NCBI GenBank assembly: GCA_021827465.1
Contig: JAKAVX010000165.1
Span: 1 to 6,388, forward strand
Direction: 5' to 3'
DNA: 6,388 nt
DNA from: Deltaproteobacteria bacterium
GTDB taxonomy: Bacteria > Desulfobacterota_B > Binatia > Binatales > Binataceae
Numbering within the stretch: the stretch's first letter is position 1; the number at the start of each line of letters is the position of its first letter. The translations under genes and the position numbers were made by a program. The notes under the pieces were generated by a model. It saw nothing but the letters and a program-made list of their open reading frames with translations, had not been told where the DNA came from and did not search any database. Positions 1 through 5,803 of this stretch are shown piece after piece.

Positions 1-751
1 GGTTATAGAACCTGAGGCCCTTGTCGATGACGTTGAACAAGTTTCGAAGCGAGAACGAACTCTTGCCGGGAGGCTGCTTGAAATGGGTAAAGTGCGGCGG
101 CTCGATATAAAGCTCGAGCACCCCGTTTCGGAAATCAACCGGCACTACAGGACGAGCCGCCTGCAGCAGCATCAGGCCGAAAGCGGTTCCGCGCGCCCAC
201 GAGGCGAGTTCGTACATGTTGAAAAAGAACCAGTTGGGCGAAAGCGCGACCTCGACCGGCAGCGCGGCAGTTGCCTCCCACGGCACCTGCCCCATCGCGG
301 CCAGGTAAAATCGCGCGAGCGTCCCCGCGCTGGAAATTCCTCCGCGCGAGAGAATCCAGCGCCGCGACTGCATCATCGGCTCGTCGCCCGCGCGCATCCC
401 GGCCAGCTTGAGCGCGAAGTAGGCCTCGATCGTGCTCGACAGATAGCCCTCGCCGCCCTTGTAAAGCACCCAGCTTCCGTCGGCCTCTTGGGTCTCGAGC
501 AGAAGCTTCTTAAGACGCCCCTCGAGTTCGCGGTCAACGGCGTCCATGTAATGCATGAAGATGATGTACTCGGCGTTCATCTCGGCGTTGGCTTCGAGCG
601 CCGCGTGCCAATAGCCGTCGGGATGCTGCTGGCCGATGAGAGAACGCTGCGCGCGATCGATCGTGAAACTGACCTTGGTCACGAATTCGTCGCGCGCGAC
701 ATCGGCCGGGCGAATCTCGCCGTTTTCCACCTGTTGAAGAGCTTCACTCAT
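1..751 (-). CDS. shc: Squalene-hopene cyclase, N-terminal part (cut by window edge)
   Basis: This membrane-associated triterpene cyclase converts squalene to hopene/hopanol, the core step of hopanoid synthesis. The 250 visible codons carry the characteristic N-terminal cyclase sequence: a QW-type repeat QHPDGYW at residues 42-48 followed by ALEAN and AEYI, a second QW repeat QEADGSW at 88-94 followed by a GGEGYLSSTIEAYFALKLAG stretch (99-118), then ARFYLAAMGQVPWE (146-159) and LSPNWFFFNMYELASWARGT (170-189). Family members are usually about 630-680 residues, so somewhat over a third is here; the catalytic DXDD motif lies in the missing C-terminal part and cannot be checked. The ATG at 751 is the most upstream start possible, since an in-frame TGA lies seven codons earlier. 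It begins 45 nt after the dehydrogenase gene and is probably the next cistron of the same operon. No good Shine-Dalgarno is correctly spaced: an AGAAGG lies about 25 nt upstream. The family assignment is very secure. Confidence 0.95.
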   Translation of the reverse strand, partial: MSEALQQVENGEIRPADVARDEFVTKVSFTIDRAQRSLIGQQHPDGYWHAALEANAEMNAEYIIFMHYMDAVDRELEGRLKKLLLETQEADGSWVLYKGGEGYLSSTIEAYFALKLAGMRAGDEPMMQSRRWILSRGGISSAGTLARFYLAAMGQVPWEATAALPVEVALSPNWFFFNMYELASWARGTAFGLMLLQAARPVVPVDFRNGVLELYIEPPHFTHFKQPPGKSSFSLRNLFNVIDKGLRFYN

Positions 752-796
752 AGGTCTTACGGGTTTGTTTCAGGTTTTCCTTCTCGTGAATCGGGT

Positions 797-1855
797 CTAG
801 GGAACTACGGCGCACTTGAGCACTTCGCCCCGTTCGAGCATCGAGAACACCTCGGCAAGCTCGGCCAGCCGCCGGTGGGCATTGATTATAGCGCCGGCTC
901 CGATTTTGCCCTCGCCGAGCATCTCGAAGGCGCGCTTCACGTCGCGCGGCCGGAAATGGAACGGCGCAAGCAACGTCAGGTTGTCGTAATGCATCCGGCG
1001 CGTATCGACCTTGAGCGTCGTATCGGCCGGGCATCCGCCGAAGAACACGACCCGTCCGCCGCGGCGCACGCGCTTGAGCGCGTCCTGCCATCCCTCGACC
1101 TGCCCGGTGCATTCGATCACGAGATCGGGACCGAAGCCCGCATTGAGCGAGGCAACCGCGCCTTCCGGGTCGCCGCGGCTGACGTCGATCACGCGGTCGG
1201 CGCCGAGTTCGCCTGCCCACTCGATCCGCTTTGCTCCGCGCCCCGCTATCGCCACTTCGCGCACGCCGCGCGCTCTAAGAGCCAGCATATGCAGGAGCCC
1301 GAACGGACCCGCGCCGACGATAAGAACGGATTCGAACGGCTCGGGCCGCGCCGTCTCCTGCGCGTGCACCACGCATGACAGCGGTTCGAGCAGCGCGGCT
1401 TCCTCGAAGCCGAGATGCTCAGGCTTGATAAAAGCGTTGCGCGCCACGACGTGCGCGGGAACCAACAGATAATCCGCGTACGCGCCCATCACCATCCGCT
1501 CCATCGTCTGCGCGCACAGGTTTTCCTGTCCGCGCTGGCAATAGAAGCAAATTCCGCACGGCGCGGTCGGTGCGGCCATCATCGCGTCGCCCGGCTTGAA
1601 GCCGCGCACGCCCTCGCCCACCTCGGCCACCACGCCGGCGAATTCGTGCCCGAACGGAGTCGGCAGTTTCCACACCGGATGGCCGCGGCGATAGGTCTTC
1701 AGATCGGTGCCGCAGCTAAGCGCGCACTCGACCCGGACGAGCACTTCGCCGCGCGCCGGATGAGGCGGCTTGAAGTCGCGGAGTTCGAGATGCCCCGGCG
1801 AAATCAGCACCGCCTGGCGGGCGGATGAGGGCGCGGTTGTTGCGGCGATAGTCAA
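797..1855 (-). CDS. Zinc-dependent medium-chain alcohol/polyol dehydrogenase
   Basis: A complete 352-residue cytoplasmic NAD(P)-dependent dehydrogenase of the MDR superfamily, in the range of the threonine/sorbitol dehydrogenase-like group (about 340-360). The GroES-like N-terminal domain carries catalytic zinc ligands C48 (SCGTD), H70 and E71 (GHEF), with E157 in the LLEPLSC segment. The structural-zinc loop is intact with C100, C103, C106 and C114. The Rossmann dinucleotide motif is GAGPFG at 181-186. The start is TTG at 1855: its last two bases overlap the stop of ispA, and GGTGGAG sits 8 nt upstream, so translation is probably coupled to ispA. The substrate cannot be read from sequence. 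Position inside a hopanoid operon suggests an oxidation or reduction of an isoprenoid alcohol/aldehyde or of the hopanoid polyol side chain; this is inference. A generic sugar or polyol dehydrogenase recruited to the locus is the main alternative. Confidence 0.92.
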   Translation of the reverse strand: MTIAATTAPSSARQAVLISPGHLELRDFKPPHPARGEVLVRVECALSCGTDLKTYRRGHPVWKLPTPFGHEFAGVVAEVGEGVRGFKPGDAMMAAPTAPCGICFYCQRGQENLCAQTMERMVMGAYADYLLVPAHVVARNAFIKPEHLGFEEAALLEPLSCVVHAQETARPEPFESVLIVGAGPFGLLHMLALRARGVREVAIAGRGAKRIEWAGELGADRVIDVSRGDPEGAVASLNAGFGPDLVIECTGQVEGWQDALKRVRRGGRVVFFGGCPADTTLKVDTRRMHYDNLTLLAPFHFRPRDVKRAFEMLGEGKIGAGAIINAHRRLAELAEVFSMLERGEVLKCAVVP

Positions 1856-2742
1856 AGCTTTCGCTCCACCACGAACGCGGCCAGCGCGCGAAGCGGCTCG
1901 GCGCGTGCGTCGAAATTCGAAAGCGCGCCAATCGCGCGGTTCGAAAGCTCGCGCGCGAACTCGCGCGAGCGCTCAAGCCCGAGCAGCCCCGGATAGGTGT
2001 TCTTGCCGTGGGCCTGATCCTTGCCGGTGCGCTTGCCCATCTGTTCGGTCGAACCTTCGACGTCGAGGATATCGTCGACGACCTGGAAGCAGAGTCCGAG
2101 CGCCTTGGCGTATATGGACAGCGACTCCATCTGGCCGGCCGTCGCACCGCCCAGGCGCGCGCCGCCGCGCACGGCCGCGAGAAACAACGCGCCGGTCTTG
2201 CGCCCGTGCAGATATTCCAGCTCCCCGAGTTCCATCGCGCGGCCTTCGCCGAGCAGATCGATAACCTGCCCCGCGACCATCCCGCGCGAGCCCGCTGCTT
2301 CGGACAATTCCGCCAGCGTCTCGACCAGCAATCCGGGCGCCCCCGCGGCGAGCGGCGAACGCGCGAGCACGCCAAACGCGTCGGTCAGCAGCGCGTCGCC
2401 GGCCAGCGTCGCGATCGCCTCACCGTAGACCTTGTGGCTGGTCGGCCGTCCGCGGCGCAGATCGTCGTCGTCCATGCAGGGAAGATCGTCATGGATGAGC
2501 GAGTAGGTGTGGATCATCTCGACCGCGCAGGCAAACGATGCGGCGTCGTCAAGCGCGCCGCCGACCGCCTCGCACGAGGCGAGGGCAAGAATCGGGCGCA
2601 GGCGCTTTCCGCCGTCGAGCAGGCTGTAGCGCATCGCCTCGTCAAGCCGCGCCGACGGGCCTTCGGACTGAGGCGCCGCCGCGTCGAGCAGGCGTTCGAC
2701 GAGCGAGCCTCGTTCCTTCAAATAGCGGTCGAGTTCAAACAC
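1852..2742 (-). CDS. ispA: Polyprenyl synthetase, farnesyl diphosphate synthase type
   Basis: A cytosolic trans-isoprenyl diphosphate synthase that condenses IPP with DMAPP and GPP, most likely giving farnesyl diphosphate, the precursor of squalene. The 296 residues match the usual IspA length. Visible motifs: GGKRLRP at 44-50 (IPP binding), the first Asp-rich motif from D85-D86 to D91-D94 within HDDLPCMDDDDLRRG, and the second Asp-rich motif DDILD at 223-227, followed by a GKRTGKD lysine-rich segment. The first motif has the two-residue insertion of bacterial type II enzymes, and the bulky Y80 five residues before it favours C15 over C20 product; a geranylgeranyl synthase cannot be fully excluded. 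The GTG start at 2742 is supported by GAGAGGG 6 nt upstream. The gene follows hpnH after a 116-nt gap and overlaps the dehydrogenase by 4 nt. Its location in a hopanoid operon suggests that it supplies precursor for this pathway. Confidence 0.93.
   Translation of the reverse strand: MFELDRYLKERGSLVERLLDAAAPQSEGPSARLDEAMRYSLLDGGKRLRPILALASCEAVGGALDDAASFACAVEMIHTYSLIHDDLPCMDDDDLRRGRPTSHKVYGEAIATLAGDALLTDAFGVLARSPLAAGAPGLLVETLAELSEAAGSRGMVAGQVIDLLGEGRAMELGELEYLHGRKTGALFLAAVRGGARLGGATAGQMESLSIYAKALGLCFQVVDDILDVEGSTEQMGKRTGKDQAHGKNTYPGLLGLERSREFARELSNRAIGALSNFDARAEPLRALAAFVVERKL
1864..1870 (-). promoter_or_regulatory. Ribosome binding site fixing the TTG start of the zinc dehydrogenase
   Basis: GGTGGAG on the minus strand, inside the 3' end of ispA, 8 nt before TTG 1855. 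Strong match and ideal spacing make the rare TTG start credible, with the ispA stop codon overlapping it. Confidence 0.65.
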
Positions 2743-2858
2743 GTTGGACCCTCTCGACCAGGCATCCGCAGCCGAATGCGCTGGTGACTCCGTTGGGCGG
2801 GACGCGGTTTGCCCGGTTTGCGGATGCAGGCATCCGGCGGGACTTCAAGGCCATAAGG
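2743..2858. repeat. hpnH-ispA intergenic region with direct and inverted repeats
   Basis: This 116-nt gap is the longest break inside the hopanoid operon. The plus-strand 10-mer CAGGCATCCG occurs at 2759-2768 and again at 2827-2836. GCATCCGCA (2762-2770) is the exact reverse complement of TGCGGATGC (2819-2827). A local hairpin also forms at 2821-2836 (CGGATGC and GCATCCG, 7 bp with a 2-nt loop, or 6 bp with a 4-nt loop). Long-range and local pairings share the 2821-2827 arm and so are mutually exclusive. No T-run follows, so no intrinsic terminator, and I see no convincing promoter. Confidence 0.45.
2749..2755 (-). promoter_or_regulatory. Ribosome binding site fixing the GTG start of ispA
   Basis: GAGAGGG on the minus strand with 6 nt to the GTG at 2742. 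Good complementarity and spacing support the non-ATG start. Confidence 0.65.
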
Positions 2859-3863
2859 TCAGGCCATGTAGTGGCGCACCATCCGCCAGGAGTCCTTGAT
2901 ATTCTTGCCGAACTCGAGAGCAGCCGTTCCCTCGAACCCTGAATGCAGCTTGCAATCGCGGCACCGGAAGTCCTGCTTGGTGCGATAGAACTCCCAATCG
3001 GTCGCCTCGTGAAGCTGGCGGAACGACTTGTAATGGCCGTTGGTGATCAGGTAGCACGGGCCCTTCCATCCCTGCGGATTACGCGTGACGGTGGTCCACG
3101 GGCTGCACGACAGATCGCGTTCGCCGGTCAGGTAATCGAGGTAGATGGGCGTGTTGATGATCTTGTAATGGTCGGAAAGCTCGCGCACCCGGCGGAACTT
3201 CAACGGCATCTCGTCGCTCCTAAGGTAGATGTCGTCGTTGTTGAGCACCTGGTAGTGATAACCCGGCGTGAGCAGCATCCCGTCCACGCCGAGGCCCGCG
3301 AGCATCTTGATCAACTCTTCGAGTTCCTCGGTGGTGGTCTCGCGGAATACCGTGGTGTTGCTCTGAACCCGGTAGCCCTTCTCCTTGAGCATCTTGATCA
3401 TCTTGACGCAGGTGTCGAAGACGCCCTGCTTGTCGACGACGCGATCGTGGGTCTCGCGCATTCCGTCGATATGGACGTTGAAGCTCAGGTACGGGCTCGG
3501 CGGCATCTGGCGCACGAAGCGCTCGAGCAGGATCGCGTTGGTGCAGATCTGCACGTGACGCTTCTGCTGCTCGATAAGCCCCTTGGTGAGCGGGACGATG
3601 TGCTTGTACATGAGCGGCTCACCGCCGCAGATCGACACGATCGGCGCGTCGCACTCCTCGGCCGAACCGAGTGCATCCTCGAGCGGCATCATGTCGCGAA
3701 TCGTGTCCTTGTATTCGACGATACGCCCGCATCCGATACAGGCGAGGTTGCAGGCGTGGAGCGGCTCGAGCATCAGCACCAGCGGGAAGTATTGCTCTCC
3801 CGCCTTGCGCTTGCGGCGCATGTACCGGCCGAGGTCCGTCATCAGTTTAAGCGGCATACGCAT
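2859..3863 (-). CDS. hpnH: Hopanoid radical SAM protein HpnH (adenosylhopane synthase)
   Basis: HpnH enzymes use a [4Fe-4S] cluster and S-adenosylmethionine to add a 5'-deoxyadenosyl group to hopene (diploptene), giving adenosylhopane, the first step to C35 bacteriohopanepolyols. With the chosen start the protein has 334 residues. The radical SAM CxxxCxxC motif is C38, C42, C45 in EPLHACNLACIGC, typical of HpnH; GGEP follows at 80-83. The C-terminal part holds further cysteines (C253 in SCSPW, C270 in GPCY, C301 and C304 in CRDC), matching the DUF3463-type C-terminal domain of this family. The reading frame stays open up to 3968, but that adds a basic, unconserved extension overlapping the TetR gene. 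ATG at 3863 (MRMPLKLM) fits the family N-terminus and has AGGGAG 15 nt upstream; ATG at 3857 is an alternative. It lies 40 nt after the TetR gene, probably co-transcribed. Confidence 0.95.
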   Translation of the reverse strand: MRMPLKLMTDLGRYMRRKRKAGEQYFPLVLMLEPLHACNLACIGCGRIVEYKDTIRDMMPLEDALGSAEECDAPIVSICGGEPLMYKHIVPLTKGLIEQQKRHVQICTNAILLERFVRQMPPSPYLSFNVHIDGMRETHDRVVDKQGVFDTCVKMIKMLKEKGYRVQSNTTVFRETTTEELEELIKMLAGLGVDGMLLTPGYHYQVLNNDDIYLRSDEMPLKFRRVRELSDHYKIINTPIYLDYLTGERDLSCSPWTTVTRNPQGWKGPCYLITNGHYKSFRQLHEATDWEFYRTKQDFRCRDCKLHSGFEGTAALEFGKNIKDSWRMVRHYMA

Positions 3864-3878
3864 AGGCGTTTTTAGGAA

Positions 3879-3884
3879 CTCCCT
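3879..3884 (-). promoter_or_regulatory. Ribosome binding site of hpnH
   Basis: AGGGAG on the minus strand, 15 nt before ATG 3863. The spacing is long but this is the only purine-rich site near the conserved N-terminus, and it argues against the longer in-frame start at 3968. Confidence 0.5.
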
Positions 3885-3903
3885 GGCCGTGGTTCGGCCC
3901 TTT

Positions 3904-4566
3904 TCAATGCCCGGCCTTGACGGCCTCCCTGTCTTCCTGTTCCGAGGCGCGGAACAGCCACTGGTCAACCATCGAGACGGCCGACTCCGGATTCATCGTG
4001 GCACCCGGCATAAACAGGAATTCGATCATGAGGCCGTTCAACGCCGAAAGAATGAAGCCCGCGGCGTCCTCGGGCGTGAACCCGCTCGCGCAGACTCCGC
4101 GTTGCTGAGCGCGCGAGATTAGCTCGACCAACATGTTCCGGTATCCGCTGTAGAGCCGCATGATCTGCTCGCCCAGCCCCTCGGACAGGCGCTGCTCGCG
4201 CAGCATCTGGGCAAGGAAGAAGCGCACCGAATTGGCATGGTCACGCACGAACAGGAGATAGAACTCGACCAACCTCAAGATCTGATGGCGCTCGTCGAGC
4301 ATTCGCGATTCTTCAGCGAAATCGATGAAGTAGGGCTCCAGCAGCCGGTTCAGGACTGCCAGGAACAACTCCTCCTTGGTCTTGAAATGCCAGAAGATAA
4401 GGGCCTTGCTGACTCGCGCCTCGCGCGCGACTTCGGACATCGAGGTCTCATGGAAGCCGCGGTTGGCGAAAAGCTGCGTCGCAGCCTTGAGAATCTCGTC
4501 GCGCGAGTCCTGCGACTGTTGCCCGTGACTTTCCTGCGATTGTCCCTTGAGTTGAGATCCTACCAT
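3904..4566 (-). CDS. TetR-family transcriptional regulator
   Basis: A 220-residue cytoplasmic one-component regulator of usual TetR length. The N-terminal DNA-binding domain occupies about residues 22-72: ILKAATQLFANRGF (25-38), then the helix-turn-helix region TSMSEVAREARVSKALIFWHF (41-61) and KTKEELF. The first 20 residues are polar and glutamine/serine-rich and probably disordered. The remainder (about 75-210) is a helical ligand-binding/dimerisation domain of unknown ligand, diverged as is normal for the family. The start is ATG 4566; only a weak GGGAT 12 nt upstream serves as ribosome binding site. It is the first gene of the transcription unit leading into hpnH 40 nt downstream, so it most likely controls its own operon, perhaps by sensing a lipid, terpenoid or membrane stressor. 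A promoter with overlapping inverted repeats lies about 120-175 nt upstream. Family assignment is firm; the regulated target is inferred from position only. Confidence 0.93.
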   Translation of the reverse strand: MVGSQLKGQSQESHGQQSQDSRDEILKAATQLFANRGFHETSMSEVAREARVSKALIFWHFKTKEELFLAVLNRLLEPYFIDFAEESRMLDERHQILRLVEFYLLFVRDHANSVRFFLAQMLREQRLSEGLGEQIMRLYSGYRNMLVELISRAQQRGVCASGFTPEDAAGFILSALNGLMIEFLFMPGATMNPESAVSMVDQWLFRASEQEDREAVKAGH

Positions 4567-4602
4567 GCTACGGAAATGATCCCGCGATAGGCCGACCCTT
4601 GG

Positions 4603-4620
4603 ACGGCCCAGCCGGGCCGT
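4603..4620. other. Perfect hairpin in the tetR leader
   Basis: ACGGCCC (4603-4609) and GGGCCGT (4614-4620) form a perfect 7-bp GC-rich stem with a 4-nt loop. In the transcript it lies about 37 nt before the TetR start codon. No T-run follows on either strand, so it is not a standard intrinsic terminator. It may be a leader structure or a protein-binding palindrome, or chance in GC-rich DNA. Confidence 0.35.
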
Positions 4621-4686
4621 TCGGCTCCGGCCTTGGCGTCACCACCCTCCCCATAAACCCGTCTAATCGCTTACCCGGACTGGCGA

Positions 4687-4714
4687 GACCGCCTAACCTA
4701 TCGGTCAAGGGTTA
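4687..4714. promoter_or_regulatory. Overlapping inverted repeats, candidate TetR operator
   Basis: Two imperfect palindromes overlap here. GACCG (4687-4691) pairs with CGGTC (4702-4706), giving a 20-bp element, and TAACC (4694-4698) pairs with GGTTA (4710-4714), giving a 21-bp element. Their size fits TetR-dimer operators, and they sit just downstream of the predicted -10 hexamer, across the expected transcription start, where binding would block initiation. Only 5 bp per arm match, so this is a candidate and not a recognised consensus. Confidence 0.4.
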
Positions 4715-4742
4715 ACTTTATTTCCGCAGTGGGGAAAGTCAA
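4715..4742 (-). promoter_or_regulatory. Putative sigma70-like promoter for the tetR-hpnH operon
   Basis: Reading the minus strand, a TTGACT hexamer (4742-4737; five of six matches to TTGACA) is followed after 16 nt by TAAAGT (4720-4715; four of six matches to TATAAT). This is the most AT-rich part of the gap between the Gfo/Idh/MocA gene and tetR. Transcription would begin near 4708, leaving a leader of about 140 nt before the TetR ATG. It is a consensus-by-eye call. Confidence 0.5.
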
Positions 4743-4789
4743 TAGATGACAAAATAGCGCGAAGATTCAACCGGCTGGGGACACCGATT

Positions 4790-5803
4790 CTAGCCCGCCA
4801 GCGCGATTTCTGCCCCGCTGCGGGCGGATGATTCGCGGGCCGCTTCGATAAGCCGAAGTGCGGCTAATATTTCGGTAATATTCCGGACTGCCTCTTGTGA
4901 ACCCGGTCCGGCCGCTATAGCCCGCTCGAATTCCGCCGCGACCCCCGCGAACCATGCCGAATGATAGGAGTTGTCGGGCGCATCGGCGACCGAAAGGTCC
5001 TCGGTCCGGCCATCTCGTTCGGTCAGGATGAGGCGGTCGCCCTCGATTTCGAGCGCCGCGCGCTCGCCGTAAAGAGCCGCCGAGGTGCGCCGAACCGGCG
5101 CGCGCCACGACATATGCGAGCGCGCAATCCGCCCGCCCGCAAACCTGACCCGAAGCTCCGCCATGTCCTCGACCGCGCCGTCCCTGCCGAGGCCGAGATG
5201 CGCCGATACGGCAAGCGGCGCGTCGCCGCCCATCAGCGATTGCATCAGGTAGGATACGTGCCACCCGTGGTCGATCAGGATTCCGCCGCCGAGTGCGCGC
5301 GCCGCGCGCCAGCTTCCCGGTCCGCCCGCGGGCTGGGTCCTCAGCCGGTCGATGTTCAGCAGGACGAGCGCGCCGAGCCTGCCCGACGCGGCAAGCTCGA
5401 GCGCGCGATGGTAGCTCGGCGAATGCTTCCAGTTGTGGACGCACATCAGGACCCGCGAGGCGCGCGCCGCGGTTTCGGCCAGCGCCTCGAATTCACCGGC
5501 GTCGAGGCAAAGCGGTTTCTCGCACAGCACGTGCGCGCCGGCTTCGAGCGCCGCCCGAATCGCGGGGGCGTGAAACGCGGGTGGACTTGCGATATCGACA
5601 AAATCCGGTGACTCGCCCGCGAGCATCAATTCGAGGTCGTCGTAGACGCGGACGCTCTTCGCGAGCCGCATCGCCAGATGACGCCGCTCGGAAACCGGGT
5701 CGTGGATCGCAACGAGGCTCACGTCGGGGCGCGAAAGCCATCCTGGCAGATGGCCTTGCGCGGCGACTTCGCCGAAGCCCGAGATTACGCCGCGCAGCTT
5801 CAC
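4790..5803 (-). CDS. Gfo/Idh/MocA-family NAD(P)-dependent oxidoreductase
   Basis: A 337-residue cytoplasmic dehydrogenase of the family that acts mostly on sugars, inositols and their derivatives; the substrate cannot be named. An N-terminal Rossmann fold is shown by VISGFGEVAAQGH (about 6-18, a GFGxxA-type nucleotide loop) and an acidic residue after strand 2 (AIHDP). The hallmark CEKP lies at about 94-97, with K96 the family's catalytic lysine. The C-terminal domain carries GGGILIDHGWH with D178 and H182, the usual substrate-pocket pair. The GTG start at 5803 overlaps the stop of the upstream LLM oxidoreductase (GTGA, 4 nt), implying translational coupling. The frame is open further upstream to 6055, but that part is arginine-rich, unlike the family, and only shadows the neighbouring gene. 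No intrinsic terminator follows, so read-through towards the hopanoid operon is possible. Confidence 0.92.
   Translation of the reverse strand: MKLRGVISGFGEVAAQGHLPGWLSRPDVSLVAIHDPVSERRHLAMRLAKSVRVYDDLELMLAGESPDFVDIASPPAFHAPAIRAALEAGAHVLCEKPLCLDAGEFEALAETAARASRVLMCVHNWKHSPSYHRALELAASGRLGALVLLNIDRLRTQPAGGPGSWRAARALGGGILIDHGWHVSYLMQSLMGGDAPLAVSAHLGLGRDGAVEDMAELRVRFAGGRIARSHMSWRAPVRRTSAALYGERAALEIEGDRLILTERDGRTEDLSVADAPDNSYHSAWFAGVAAEFERAIAAGPGSQEAVRNITEILAALRLIEAARESSARSGAEIALAG

Noticed and set aside
83..1378. A 431-codon open frame on the plus strand
   Set aside because: It lies antisense to both shc and the zinc dehydrogenase, which have clear family motifs. The translation is rich in Arg, His, Glu and Ala with no recognisable domain, as expected for a mirror frame in GC-rich genes.
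2821..2836. Hairpin between hpnH and ispA as an intrinsic terminator
   Set aside because: The stem is not followed by a T-run in the direction of transcription, and the downstream genes belong to the same pathway.
2943..3875. A 310-codon open frame on the plus strand
   Set aside because: It is antisense to hpnH over nearly its whole length, with low-complexity Leu/Val/Asp/His-rich composition and no domain; a codon-bias shadow.
4683..4708. A second -35-like TTGACC on the minus strand at 4708-4703
   Set aside because: No acceptable -10 hexamer follows at 16-18 nt; the downstream sequence is GC-rich. It is better explained as part of the inverted repeat.
4743..4789. Intrinsic terminator after the Gfo/Idh/MocA gene
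   Set aside because: There is a short TTTT on the minus strand near 4752-4755, but no stable GC stem directly before it.
4961..5611. A 216-codon open frame on the plus strand, and overlapping minus-strand frames at 4767-5444
   Set aside because: Both are alternative frames of the Gfo/Idh/MocA gene, which has the EKP and GGG-D-H motifs; the alternatives are arginine-rich without family features.
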